DNA of 64,000 nucleotides from Perkinsus chesapeaki. Lineage: Eukaryota; Perkinsozoa; Perkinsida; Perkinsidae. Where the stretch lies: positions 1 to 64,000 of the forward strand of contig JAAPAO010000090.1 of assembly GCA_013115145.1 (NCBI GenBank), in the 5' to 3' direction. The notes under the pieces were generated by a model that was not told the DNA's origin, searched no databases, and saw only the letters and a list, made by a program, of their open reading frames with translations. Positions 22,001 to 33,317 of this stretch are shown here, piece after piece (the stretch's first letter is position 1; each line of letters starts with the position of its first letter). The position numbers were made by a program, and so were the translations under genes.

Positions 22001-23894
22001 GATTGTTCGAGGAGAAAACCGGCAATCCGTTCTACGAGGTCGCAACAGGCATGCTACCTTTCGAGATGCATGCTGGGAAAGCCTTCCGGTTGGACACCAA
22101 CATTGACTCAGCAGGCGGTGGCAGTGGCGATCAACGGTCGTCGAGCCAATCGCTTGTTCGGCGGATGAGTGAGTGTGTTACTTAACGCTCTCCCGAACCG
22201 CAGAGCCATCAGGCCTCAGCAGCGGATCGAGCCTCCCCAAGGCTGTGGCCAACTTGGTTACGCTCATCTGTGACATCACCGCGATGGAGCAGGAGCTCAG
22301 AGATCTGGAGATTGACGCTGATAAGATGCCACTCGGTATGATATCGAGGAGGGGCCTTACGGCGGCCTTTGCAGTGCTGCGGGAAGTTCAGGAGGAGTTG
22401 ATGCGGCCAAGTAGGGGAAAGGGTGAATAGAAGCTTTCATTTCCACTGTGTATTTCGTCCTCGTATCTCAGGTGGTCCGAGAAGCGTCATCATCGCTGAT
22501 CTTACTAATCGTTTCTACACTATGGTGCCCCACAGCATCCCCCCTGGTGCTCGACTGCCGCTTTTGAACAACCTCCGGCTGATAGATCAGAAGGTGCCCC
22601 TTTTCCGAGGCATCTCAGTTGTTGACCTGTTTGTGCTAGGTTGATCTGGTACAGAGTCTTATGGACTTGGAGGTCTCCTTCAGTGTGGTGTCTGGACCGA
22701 AGGCAGGCAATGGCGCCGATCCTGTTAGAGCACAATACGATCGTCTCGGCTGCGGCCTTAGCGTCATTGACAGGACGTCCTTCGAGTTTGAGCTAATTGA
22801 GGGGTAAGCGGATGTAGCAGCGGGCTCGCCGTAAAACCTTGGAAGCAATGATTTGCTGAGCGTGACATGACGCTTAGCATAGTACCCATGCAGCTGTAAA
22901 CTGCGAACTGTAAACAGTTAAAGCTCGCAGGAAGGCAGGGAAGCTTAGTGAAAATGACCTAAGGTCTGACCATCCCTATTTTTACTATTTACCTCGGATA
23001 AAAGCTTAAACCTAGGAGTCCAGAGGAAGTCTCTTTCAAGCATGCATGATATCTTTTGATAAGATACGTCAACAATACCCATGCCCCAACCCACACTACG
23101 TACAAGCTACGCGTCATGAACTGCTTCCGAGTTGACCGTGACGGTGAGGATCAAAGGTTCGGCCGCCACTCGAAGGACCCCAATAGAATGCTTCTTTGGC
23201 ATGGCTCCAGAATGACCAACTGGGCCGGCATACTACCGCAGGTGGGTGTCTCTGGTCCAGATTCAACTTCACTTGGCACTTTTTAGGGTCTCCGTATCGC
23301 TCCGCCCGAGGCCCCTGTGACGGGTTACATGTTCGGTAAAGGTGTCTATTTTGCGGATATGGTCACCAAAAGTGCCAATTACTGCTTCGCGTCGATGAGC
23401 GGTGACACTGGCCTGCTCATGCTCTGCGAAGTGGCACTGGGAAAATCGTAAGTCTCCCCCGCCCCTGTGCTTTCCCTCACCACATACCATTCTAGATTGG
23501 AGCTCCACGAGGCACTATTTGTGTACGGCAGCGACCAAGAGAAGCCTCCTCCAGGATTCCAAGGTAGGCATTCCCGTACGTCTACTTCGGACCCTAGTTG
23601 CCTCAGGGAAGAAGCTGCCCAAGTCGTACAGGAGCACCAAGGGCATCGGCGGCACATGTCCGGACCCAGCGGGGAACTACGTCACATCGGACGGATGCAT
23701 TGTAGGCTGCCACCGGATGCCCTTTTACTGCGATCTTCTTAATGTAGGTGCCTCGAGGTAAACCAGTTAATAACCCCGAATACAAAGCGAATGGTTCCTT
23801 GCTGTACAACGAGTACGTTGTCTACGATGTGTCACAGATAAAGTGCAAGTACCTAGTGGAATGCAATTTTGAAACTATTGGTACGATGTGGTAA
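19048..23894 (+). CDS. Poly(ADP-ribose) polymerase, PARP1 architecture
   Basis: This nuclear DNA-break sensor transfers ADP-ribose from NAD+ to proteins. All PARP1 domains are present in order. Zinc finger 1 (about 19060-19340) has [20 protein letters not shown] and WYHTKCFW. Zinc finger 2 (about 19510-19810) has [20 protein letters not shown] and WHHVRCF. The PADR1/zinc-3 region (about 19975-20770) has RCSTCGG and [17 protein letters not shown] (about 20940-21400) has [16 protein letters not shown] and [13 protein letters not shown] (about 21745-22060) has [14 protein letters not shown] and KWGRTGND. The helical regulatory domain is at about 22200-22430 ([15 protein letters not shown]). The catalytic domain runs from about 22480 to the stop and shows [38 protein letters not shown] with TKSANYC, and [11 protein letters not shown], so the His-Tyr-Glu triad is intact. 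It starts [10 protein letters not shown] and ends TIGTMW. Some internal exon borders were not resolved. Confidence 0.93.
20949..20994 (+). repeat. PARP intron with tRNA B-box-like motif
   Basis: This 46-nt intron in the BRCT-coding part of the PARP gene joins LKG to MIIGAIG in phase 1. Ten nt from the donor it carries GCCGGGATCGAACTAGGGTCC, closely matching the motif in the intron at 17460-17510 of the neighbouring gene. Confidence 0.7.
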
Positions 23895-24035
23895 CTTACG
23901 ATGTTAATTGCTTTTTTATATTCCATCATGTTGTGTTGTTAATGACGACAATGCCTCACCGGCCGAGTGTTACCAAATTGTACGCCTCTTATCTCGGATG
24001 CCACTACATCCCACGGCCTTCTCAGCTGCTGGTCA

Positions 24036-26600
24036 TGATTCCGGACTGGTAGCATGAGCCTTTGGCGATCTGCCCGTGCCAGGAAGGTACTTCAGGCTCA
24101 CGATGCTGATACAGCTGATAATAATGGTATCGGTTTCTCCTTCACTCGCCTGCACAAGTCTCACAGGAAGCTCCGTCTCAACCGATGTCGGCATGGTCGC
24201 TACTACTATTGCCCCATAGAATTCCTATTGATTCAGGGCGCCGTTCCAAGTGGCACAAACACCACGGGGGTTGGCCGCATGAAACCGGTCAGCACATGTG
24301 GCCTGGCATCCCCCTCGAAGAAGCTGGTAATTATCAGGTCGAGACGCCATCTATGCGATACCCTCTGGGCCCGGTGGTGGACCTGGCGGCAGCTCACTCA
24401 CCGACAACTTCGCATACCTTTCCGCACCGCTGATGAAGGTGGCATCTGCTACGGTTCCTTAGACTCAGTTCGCCAGGTACCGCTCGAGCTCGCCCCGTTT
24501 GGAACGAGAGTGGCATCTCTGACCCCTGAAAGTATCCACAATCTTATCTGTATTGGAGCGACCGTTAGACCTCTCACACTGCATAATTCCCCATCCGTGC
24601 AGACGATCGATTTTCTATGGCAACCGAGGCGTTGGCTTGAAGTTAGGCATGCAATTAATGCGCACCCTTTCCTAAGCCGTGGTTGCCAGGCTTAGCTCAG
24701 AGACCAGCGGACTAGCTCACCTTCCCATGGTTCGCAGTTTTCATACAATATGCGAGTCGAGTTTGTGAGTAAGCAAGTTCTGCATCTTCTTCATGCTACG
24801 AAGCTGCACTGTTGCTCGGTCCGTAGCCCCTAATGGCTCAGCAATGATGGGCAGTTCGAGGTGACCTATCCCACTGCATCCGTCGGGAAATATGTTCGAG
24901 GCGCTGAGGACTCGGCGTCGTTGTGTAGTGTTGAATGTAGCATGCCTTTGCATCATCTTCTGTCGAGCGATAGCCCCGAGCCATCTGCAACAGCATTCGG
25001 TCTGTTCCGACATCACCATCATCACCGTAAGTCCATCTCTCATAACGAAATCGTTCCGTGTCGCTTCGGCTCTCAGCTCCTAGTATTTTCATAATCCCCA
25101 GTGGAGGAGGGTGCGGTTGTGGAGGAGGGAGCGGTATGGCCGCCGGCTTCCCCTTCACCGGACCAATCAAGGTGGCAGATCCACCCATCACTGGCATCGT
25201 CTTGCTTGTGCAGTTACCGAACATCGCGCCACATTACCACTACCATGGTCGGCACTATTACGGTGCATCCGAGGAGGCATTGATGTGTGTGTTCGGTCTA
25301 GCTAGAGAGTGGCTCGGCATGGGCCGCCTGCGGTCGCGGCGGGTAGGGCAAATGGTCAACGATAGCTGTGGAGATTACTGTTGCCTTCAGTGCAGCAGGC
25401 ATAGGTCTGCTAGCTACCAGGATGACTTGTGGCAACTTTGATGGCTATTCTGCTGTAAAATAACGTATAAGAGGCGTTGTGTTACCTGCCTAGTTCGGAG
25501 GGGTCCTCAGGTGGCCTACGCAATGACCGCACCAAAAGGTAACCACAGCACCCCGGCAGTAGCATCCTTCAGCAACAGCCTTTATGGGCCTAAAGGAGGA
25601 AAGACGCACTTTACAGTGAAGGGCACGGAGACCTTGACACCAAGTGAAGAGAGGACCCCTCGGAAGCTACGGAAGTCTGTTCCTGTGAGATTGGTCCACA
25701 AGCCCGCGCAGTCGTTGGTGACACTGGCTGGTTAGGAGTATTTCACGAGCCTCTCAAGCCCCAAAAACCCAGCTAACCGTCCTCGGGGCATCAGAGTGGT
25801 TCAATCGGCCCGCCATATGTCGGACTCACCGGTAGGCATTTTGCTCACCTCAGCAGCTAGTAGCGCCAAAAGGTGCATCCTGTCGATGGAGTATCGGCTC
25901 CTGTCTTGCCCCGCGAAGACCCCATCGGTAGCAGCAGACCCGGCATGCGCGAGCATTTTGGCCTGTCAGGTTTCAGAGGTTCTCTGAGCGTCGGTCCTGT
26001 ATACTGCCAGGCTCACGATAAACCAGAAACAAGGCCGCACAGGTAGCGGCGGTGGCGGCGGTCAAATCCGCACCAGACATATCCCTGCTACTCAGCTATG
26101 GGGCAGAATTCCGTCCAGGGAGGCGGTTGCAGTCCAGTATAAATGTATCCCTCAGGAAGGTCCACAGCAATGACACACGGAACCCAATAACAGGTCCGTG
26201 CTCCTAGACTCGACCTGAGCTGTGTATTAAGGCGGCTTAGGGCAAGGCTTGGAAGCAGGAGAGCAGCGGCAGAATAGTAGACGCGGCATTGGCACGCAAC
26301 TGAGCACACTGATACCGTCCGAGACCAGCAAGTGGCTGAGCGCCAAGTCGGTGGTGAGTAGGCCCCTCAGCCATTGCATCAGAATGTCTAAACAGGCCTC
26401 TAGCAGTTACTCCCCTCGGAAATACGCCTCATCACACGCGGCAGTCTACAGAGAGCTAGTCACAGTCGGAACGGTGAAGTCGCCGCGGTTGGCGCTGTCC
26501 CTACTGAGAGAAGTGAGTCCTTATATAGATGCACGCAATGCAAGTATCTGCTCCAGCTCCGACACGCGGCAGTGGCCTGAGGGTCAGTGGGGACTACGCG
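24036..26600 (+). CDS. Unresolved multi-exon coding stretch, low complexity
   Basis: Several plus-strand segments look coding but could not be assembled. An exon near 24054 starts MSLWRSARARK. Another at about 24860-25018 reads VTYPTASVGKYVRGAEDSA and ends in a run of five His, followed by GTAAGT. After an acceptor near 25100 the frame reads EEGAVVEEGAVWPPASPSPD. Further coding-like blocks occur at 25511-25735 (SLYGPKGGKTHFTVKG) and 26249-26600 (YSPRKYASSHAAVYRELV). They may be 5' exons of the large gene that ends at 30115, or one or two separate genes. No domain is recognised, and composition is rich in Ser, Pro, Gly and His. The minus strand also has a 128-codon open frame at 24838-25224, which I take as a shadow. 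Confidence 0.35.
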
Positions 26601-26993
26601 AGGCTTAAAGGCTCATCGGTAAGGTTACCACTCAGATACACCTAGAGTTATATTGTTCATTTGAGGTCGGTGCTATCTTGACGACAGAGCTCCCGCCGCC
26701 CTCCGCAACCAACGCATCTCAGAGAGGCCGCTCAGTGGGGACAAGTGAGCCTGCCGCTCCTCAGTGGTGTAATTTTCATGCCTAGGTCCTGACTTCGAAC
26801 GGATCTGCCGAGCTACCAGATCCGCTTCGAGGGAGGCAAGGCGCCGTATGAGGCGGGCACAGGCCAATGCAGGTCGGGACCACCTCCACGGCCAAGCATG
26901 AAATGAAGCGCTCTGTTGTGTCTTTGCTGCCATGAGGAGTTGTGTGGGAGGTGTGATGCAGAGGAAGTCGGCTTTACTAGCTTGATCACTTGA

Positions 26994-29900
26994 ATGAGCT
27001 TCTCCTTGCCTGGGCACAGTGCTGCGCTGCTGGCCGCTTTGAGCGTTCGGAGCGCGATTGAGGAGGCTGGTATAGGCGGGGCTACGCGAGGGGAGTACGC
27101 AGCCATCTATGGTGAGGAATTAGGAGATGAATATTTTAAAGTGAGGCGGCGCAAGGCTTACCCACCACTGTACCAGCTTCGACAGAACTCACAACAGAAC
27201 AGCAGCAGCAGCGCCGCCGCCGCGGCCGATTCAGTGTTTGATAATAATGAAGCAGATAGCAATCATGTTGGTGTTCCTGGCTCTTTTCGTTGCGACACTC
27301 CCTTGCCTTTGCAGACAGCTCCAGTCCGTGTGGGCACTCCGGCCAGCAGCACCTCCTCGACTACCACAAGCCCTCAAGTGACCCCAGCGACAACAGCATC
27401 GAGGCAGTTGGAGGAAACCCAGGAGCCCCACGGCGGCGGCGCCGGAGATCAGCGCTCGAGACCGTCCGAGCTCTTCCTCGACGACGATGACGATAGTGAG
27501 CTGCTCAGGACTCCTAAGAGCGGTAGGACTGCTGGAGTTAGTGAAGGGCCAGATGAGGTGAGCACCGTGGGGGCTGCCATCTTTTAATCGTTAGTTTCGA
27601 AATTTCAGGTGGATCCTGAAATGGAAGATGATGAGATCCTGGAAAGCCAATTGACTGCTGAAGTAGAAGGCTGAATGTGGCAGTGATCCGATGAACCACT
27701 TCTCTCTTTAGATTGGCGACGTTTACGTCCCGCCGCCAGGAACCACCCCGCCATGGGAGAATCCGCGACGACGTCGAATACTCAACAGCCCTACGGCTGG
27801 GCGGATAGAATGTTATTTCCTCGAGAAGGACCAAGATATGATACGAGTTTGCGAGGCCAACGGTGCCCGAGACCGATGGGTCCCGCGGGAGCGGGTGTTC
27901 TGGCACAGAGGTGAGGCAGCTCCCCAGCGTCTTCGGGGGATGCCGCTTATAGGGCCGGCAGGAATGGCGGAAGTATTCGATGTGTTCGGGGACGGAGAGG
28001 AAGAAGACGGCAGTGAACCTTCAGCTAGGGCAACCAATAACGTCAGAGATTCGCTCATCTGATGACAGGACTATGCGTCATGTTTAGGCCCCATTAAGGC
28101 GACGACAGACGGCTCCATCGAATCGGCGTGGCTTGCGGCGCAATAGTTCTGGAGGAGTGCACACGCCGCGGGGATTCAGTGAAAGGAATACTATGTCGCC
28201 CCCGAACCCGAGACGGGGAACACCGCAGCGCCAGGTCAAGCGGACCAGAACATCTGCGACGACGCCAACAAGCGCACGGCGGAGGGGCAGAAGCGTCTGC
28301 TCGCGAACCCCGGCCAATGTGGACAGCACATTACAGCAGTGGAGATTGTTTGAATATCTTACCTCGGCCACACCGACACAGTGGATGCGGGAGGTGTTCT
28401 GCGAATCTCCAGATGCCGAGGTTCAAAGGGTCATGGCCGAGGGCTTCCATGGCATCTTACCTGATGATGAACTAGTGGCTATGGCTGGGGACTCCCGACA
28501 GGAGATGCCCCTCCGAATAGTTGCTCTCATGGCCCTGCTATCTAGTGGTGATGCGACCCAGAACCAGGAGAGCTGTCGCCAAGTCGCCGCGCTGGTCATC
28601 GACGAGCTCAACTCTGCCATAACACTCGCTGAGATCGGCGTTGTTATCCTGATGGCAATCTGCCAAAGTATATCAGGGTCGATCGGGACGGACCGGGCCA
28701 CCAGCATCAGAACTTTGACGGTCCTCAGTTTGGCTTCGACCGTCAGAGTACGCATCCTATGGAGCGTGTTGAGCCTTGCACTGCCGCAAGGGTTAACCTC
28801 ACCGAACATCGAGGTGTCGGAGGAGGAGATTCTACGCGACCTCCGATTCAAGAAAGCCACTCTCGGGGAGAGGCTCACCGGCGGTCTGCTTGTTGTGTGT
28901 GGCAAGTGGCTCATGACGGGATCGGGCCCGACGCTGAAGATTGGTACGATTATCCCCTGGTTGGTCGGCAGCGGCAGTAGTGCTTCCCTGGCGAGGAGGT
29001 CCTCAGAAGCCGGCAGTGCTGTGGTGGAGCCCTCAGAAGCACCCGCCTTGTTGACAAGGAGTGACCGGTTCCCTAAGAGCGCTGCCATACACGTGTGTAG
29101 GTTAATGATGAGCGCTGGGGCCTGCACTGCTGCTGTTGACGACCCTTTCACACCAACTCATCCGCTGCAGGTGGAGATATACTACAGCTTCCTGCTACAG
29201 CACCACGGTGATCGAGACAGGGTATCAAAGCAGATGGAGCGTTGGGGAGGGGGCTCTCCGAAACTCGCTGAGGCAGTCCTGGAGATCTTGCTACGAGACT
29301 TTCCTCAGCAGTGCTGCAAATCCGGACTGTGGGAGAAGGTTGAGAATTCTGCCCTATATAGATTGGTCGCCTTGCTGCCTGGTCAAGAGAAGCTACCAGT
29401 GGAAGCCTTACGAAGGCTGACTCCACCCTCGACATGGCCAGACAGGGTCCGTCTTTCGCCTTGTACAGTAGACGCTGTATGGGAGCTTTCGATCGCCATC
29501 ACAAACGCTGCTTGCCACTCTACAGCCCTGGACGACGGCAGTAGCGGGCATGAGCTGGAGGTCGCTGTGGAATTTCTAGCGAACACTCTGCAATTGCTGA
29601 TTCGTAGTGCAGAGGATCCCCGTCCAGCCGTACTTCTAAGCAGCGGTGGACTCTGTGACGACAGGCATTTGATGCCCTTAACTACCAAGAGGACACCAGA
29701 ACCTCGACCGTACTGGATTGCCATGTCGGAAGACCGTCTACGCAAATGGTATTTGAAAACCATTCCCGAATCCGACTTTGGGCGCTACATCAAAGATTAT
29801 CAGACAGGAAGCATCCGGCCTCTCTCACCGAGCCTATTCACCAAGATGTCCGAGAAAGCCCGTCGCACAGCTGCTGCAGTTGCCGAGCTCTTTTACTCAA

Positions 29901-30115
29901 AACTACTCCAACTATGGGACGCTCCAGATGTCCACCGAGGGCTTCACCGAGCTAGACTGCTCCATTGGATATTCACTGAGTCCCAGCAGCCTCCCTTGGA
30001 TTCATTGAAGCTGGTAGAGAATGGTTATAAACAGGCACTACTGAGCTGGCTGGCGGACCTTTCTTTGAGACCCTCATCATTCGTGGTGAATCGAATTAAA
30101 AGCCTCTTTGATTGA
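26994..30115 (+). CDS. Large unrecognised protein with roughly 2-kb terminal exon
   Basis: The last four exons are clear: one ending at about 27557 (before GTGAGC), about 27610-27661, 27713-28034 and 28088-30115. They join in phase through introns ending CAG or TAG. The first contains a Ser/Ala/Gln-rich linker (QQNSSSSAAAAAD) and an acidic run (DDDDD). The third reads IGDVYVPPPGTTPPW, then RIECYFLEKDQDMIRVCEA and WVPRERVFWH. The terminal exon is basic at first (RRGLRRNSSGG, RRRGRSVCSR) and then about 560 residues of predominantly helical sequence with many Leu, Ala and Arg residues, which could be a HEAT-like solenoid. The end reads DLSLRPSSFVVNRIKSLFD. I do not recognise the family. The basic N-terminal and acidic segments suggest a nuclear, DNA- or chromatin-associated protein, but that is a guess. 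Exons further 5' probably lie between 24 and 27 kb. Confidence 0.6.
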
Positions 30116-30350
30116 CTATTAGTTTCAATAGTTATTCCTTTATTGTGTTCTACATAACAACACAACACTGAATAAATAATCGTTCCTAGAAAACATAGCT
30201 AATGATTAGGTGTTAATGATTGGGCGGCGCGAATCTTATCTCACAATTCTGCGCACCATGCGGCACAATTGGCCACTACAAATCGGGCGGGTACATCAGT
30301 AAACCACCAAAATGATATTCACCTCTTCGATACTTAATCACATTTTACAA

Positions 30351-31283
30351 TTACTGAGAGTAGGTGTGAACCTTGTCTGCAGCAGTCTGATAATACTTAT
30401 CAGCAGTAGCCTTAGCATCGGCAGCATACTTGCCAGCAGTTTCCTTAGCATCGGTGGCGTATTTGGTAGCAGTCTCCTTAGCATCTACCGCGTACTTGCT
30501 AGCAGTATCCTTGGCATCAGCGGCATACTTCGTCGCTGTTTCCTTGGCCTTAGCAGCTTTCTCCTTCACATCAGTAGAGTATTTATTAGCAGCATCCTTA
30601 GCTTGGGCGGAGTACTTGGCGGCAGTCTCCTTAGCTTGAGTGGTGTACTGGTGAACTGTGTCTTGACCCTTCTTCATAGAATCCTGAGCAGCTTCCTTGT
30701 TCTCAGAGAAGGCCTTCTGAAGACGGTCAATAAATGCAACCCACCACTCGCTGGCCTTATTGCGAAGTGCAAGAACATCCTCTTCAGCAATCTGTAAAGC
30801 AGGGAATGTGTCCTTTACATAACCAACCATAGACTTTAACGACTCCAAATAAGCGGAGAAGAAGCCCATTACTGAAGCATAAACCTTCTGCCAGTACATA
30901 GTAACGCAGCTACCACACTTGGTGATTTGGTAGTTGCCACGATAATAAAGGCGGGACGCCACGGTTGAACCCAGAGCTACTGCACGACTGAGAGGACTAA
31001 CGGAAGCCCCTTGACAACTTGATGGACTAGCAGCGGTGGTCTCAGAGCGATCCTCACCAGATTGAGGCTGAGGCTCTACAGGGGGGAGATAGTGGTTTAC
31101 TAACTCTTCGCCCCGACTGAGCAGAGAGTCTAGGAAGGAGTAGACACTTCCCAATGCCGCGTTGGTTGAGCGGGTAACTTTCTTCCCAGCATCAGTTTTC
31201 TTAAAATCATCAACCATCTTCTGAGTCTTCACTGTAGCATTATCAACAGTGCTACTGATAGAGTCGGCAACGTAGTTTGTCAT
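30351..31283 (-). CDS. Perilipin/LEA-like amphipathic repeat protein
   Basis: This is a single-exon minus-strand gene of 310 residues starting MTNYVADSISSTVDNATVK. The in-frame upstream Met would add a hydrophobic leader (VLWCVILCFRYWVLLITM), which I judge to be 5' UTR. Residues 30-60 read YSFLDSLLSRGEELVNHYLP, like the segment of perilipins where a helix meets the Asp/Asn-His-Tyr-Leu-Pro motif. A globular or helical middle follows, and residues from about 200 to the end form tandem 11-residue units of the type AKETATKYAAD, AKDTASKYAVD, AKETAGKYAAD. Such 11-mers make amphipathic 3-11 helices that coat lipid droplets in perilipins and also occur in group 3 LEA proteins. I favour a lipid-droplet coat protein. 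LEA-type desiccation protection is the alternative. Confidence 0.65.
   Translation of the reverse strand: MTNYVADSISSTVDNATVKTQKMVDDFKKTDAGKKVTRSTNAALGSVYSFLDSLLSRGEELVNHYLPPVEPQPQSGEDRSETTAASPSSCQGASVSPLSRAVALGSTVASRLYYRGNYQITKCGSCVTMYWQKVYASVMGFFSAYLESLKSMVGYVKDTFPALQIAEEDVLALRNKASEWWVAFIDRLQKAFSENKEAAQDSMKKGQDTVHQYTTQAKETAAKYSAQAKDAANKYSTDVKEKAAKAKETATKYAADAKDTASKYAVDAKETATKYATDAKETAGKYAADAKATADKYYQTAADKVHTYSQ
30360..30650 (-). repeat. 33-bp coding repeats (11-residue units)
   Basis: This part of the perilipin/LEA-like gene consists of imperfect 33-bp tandem repeats, seen on the plus strand as recurring AGCAGTCTCCTTAGCATC. The antisense strand therefore carries a long Ile/Leu/Ser-rich open frame (30312-30797), which is an artefact of the repeats. 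Confidence 0.8.
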
Positions 31284-31944
31284 TGTTATAAGCAATACCC
31301 AATAACGGAAACAAAGGATAACACACCACAGGACAGCTCGAGAGGAACACAAGAAAATTGCACGCATGCACATACTTGCACAAAGCTCAGTGTCTCCTTA
31401 ACGCGCAACTGGACAGTTTTGCACGAAGTGTTTCCCATTCCCACAACTCAAAATCGACACATGGCGTATTGTCCAACAAACCTAAGATATTGTGCCGGGC
31501 TGAGTTATAAGCACCGTAAGTGTAAACGTTATTCAGCAGATATTCAACTGAGGCAGCCATAACAGGAATGAGACAATACTAATCTATCACTTGGGAGGAG
31601 AATAGATATAACGAGTCATGACTGGATCGGAAGCAGCATAAGCCAGACAACGCCTTGTTAGGTAAAAGGTGAACAGACATCCGAAGCACAGAGTGCTTCG
31701 TCAAGGCATAATATGGTCAAGGAAACGGCAGTAAATGAAACATAATCCGCCATTGAATGATACACGTCTTTACTTGCCTGAAGAATGTCGACTGATAATA
31801 GAACAGAACTTGGTCAACTCCACTCACGCAGCTAAAAACTATTGAATAAAATGGACTAATGATTGATTAACGATGCTTGATAACGCTGAAGACTGAAGAC
31901 ACGAGCCAAAAATCATAAATGTATATCAGACCATGCGCAGGACC
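31284..31944. other. Intergenic stretch upstream of the repeat-protein gene
   Basis: I see no convincing coding sequence, repeat or RNA gene in this AT-rich interval. It should contain the 5' region of the minus-strand gene that starts at 31283 and the 3' region of the next minus-strand gene. Confidence 0.4.
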
Positions 31945-32330
31945 CTAAGAGCGGCCATAGCCGCCTGAGCAGCCTGAACTGTTCGGGCCTGAGATGCACT
32001 TGAATGTCGGGGCAGATAGGTAAAAGATGCTCATCACATTGCTCCATTCGTAGTCAGGGTTCGTAGCCTTGAGATTTTCCTTAGCAGCATTGACTATAGC
32101 AGTCGCAAGCAGCCAGTCGTTTGAGTCATTCTGATAGTTATAACTATTGTTCTGAGAGAGCAAGGAACGATAAGATATATTATCATAGTAAAGCAGGTTG
32201 AAGCATTGCTCACCGAAAACTGAAATGGAATTGTATAAAATCCGCCGGGGAGGTATGGCTGTGAGGTGTAGCAGGGCGCAGCAGCAGCAGGTTGCGAGTA
32301 AGGTAAATGGTATGAAACAGGGTACCAAAC
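31945..32330 (-). CDS. Hypothetical protein, partial
   Basis: The minus-strand open frame has a coding-like second half reading NDWLLATAIVNAAKENLKAT, YEWSNVMSIFYLSAPTFKC and a Gly/Ser-rich end SGPNSSGCSGGYGRS. The first half contains a hydrophobic Cys-rich segment. No family is recognised and the 5' end is uncertain. It could be the last exon of a longer gene. Confidence 0.35.
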
Positions 32331-32409
32331 AGAATCGTTTCCAAGGGATCTGGAAAAAAAGAAAAAGACAAGTTTCCCAAACAGTTCTAGGATAGTGGTG
32401 GTGGCCTTC

Positions 32410-33170
32410 TTACGTATTAGCCAGGCCGGAATTGGTTCGCGCACGCCCGTTGTTCACCGCTGCAAACGACGAGCGTCTTCTGCTTTCTCCATCCCCTTCA
32501 ATATGTTGATCGATATTAGGCACGCTTGCCCTTCGACCAGCCTTGGCTGATTTTTTATTTGTTTTAAATTTTCCGAGCAGGTCCTCAACAGCCACCCTGG
32601 CAGCAGCGGAAGCACGCTCTATACGGGTACGACCCCTCGAAGAGGTGGTGGAGACTGGGGATGAACCTGGAGACAATTCCAGGCTCTTGCTGCTGCTGAT
32701 CAAGAGAGATTATGTGAATGTTACAAAAATGTTCCTCGCTTGTGATGTTCTGATTTGTCGGCGAAATAACATCTGAACCTCCGTGGACCTGACCGAGGCT
32801 TTCAACGATAGTTCTGGTAGTCTCGCTCGAGAACTCACCGTGGCGTCCGGATTGTGGACGTGCCTCAGCTCCTCGTGGGAGTGAGCAAAAGGGCAATCTT
32901 GAGATCCTTTTCTACACGCCCCGTTCATAAAAGCGATGCACAGCTTCGTCTTGCGGAGGTCTAGTCCCTCATGGACTTCATCAGCGGTATGAGCAAAGCA
33001 ACCTAACAGGATTGCCTTATTGCCATTTGAGTGGAGAGGGCCCAAGATGGACGCACATGCGTTTCCGAAGGTGCAGGCACCTCGAGGATAATACTTGCAT
33101 AGCTTTGTACGATACAGCTTAGCCGCCAGCCGAGTTCCTGCTCAGTATAGTACTAGAAAAGAAAACAACA
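32410..33170 (-). CDS. Tandem CCCH zinc-finger protein
   Basis: This is a probable RNA-binding protein with two C-x7-C-x5/6-C-x3-H fingers. Finger 1 reads YRTKLCKYYPRGACTFGNAC and is completed by CFAH after an intron whose acceptor is at about 33003. Finger 2 reads LRKTKLCIAFMNGACRKG followed by SQDCPFAHSHEELR. The C-terminal exon encodes a Ser/Arg-rich, low-complexity tail, TSSRGRTRIERASAAARVAV, then GRRASVPNID, ending NSGLANT at 32410. The fingers resemble the TIS11-type YKTxLC leader, common in mRNA stability factors. The first coding exon was not resolved. An Arg-rich segment near 33280-33360 on the same strand may be the N-terminus. The gene seems to be divergent from, or overlapping, the next plus-strand gene. 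Confidence 0.75.
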
Positions 33171-33317
33171 CTACCCTACCGGTCCGAGTTGTAGGAACGC
33201 TATCATGCGTCGCAGCCCTAAAAGTGAAGGTATGATGAGCACGACGGAAACTACGCGGACTACGCCCCATGTGCGCACCTCTTCCGCGGAACGTATTGAT
33301 GCCTCGGACTCTCATAG

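Noticed and set aside
24838-25224. 128-codon minus-strand open frame
   Set aside because: The plus strand in this interval shows exon-like frames bounded by splice sites. The minus frame has no splice context or family.
26030-26070. GGTCAAATCCGC as another copy of the intron motif
   Set aside because: It lies in the opposite orientation relative to the plus-strand gene, and the central bases do not match the T-loop consensus.
28423-29151. 242-codon minus-strand open frame
   Set aside because: It overlaps the coding exon of the large plus-strand gene and has shadow-like composition.
30312-30797. 161-codon plus-strand open frame rich in Ile, Leu and Ser
   Set aside because: It is the antisense of the 33-bp repeats of the perilipin/LEA-like gene, and has no independent support.
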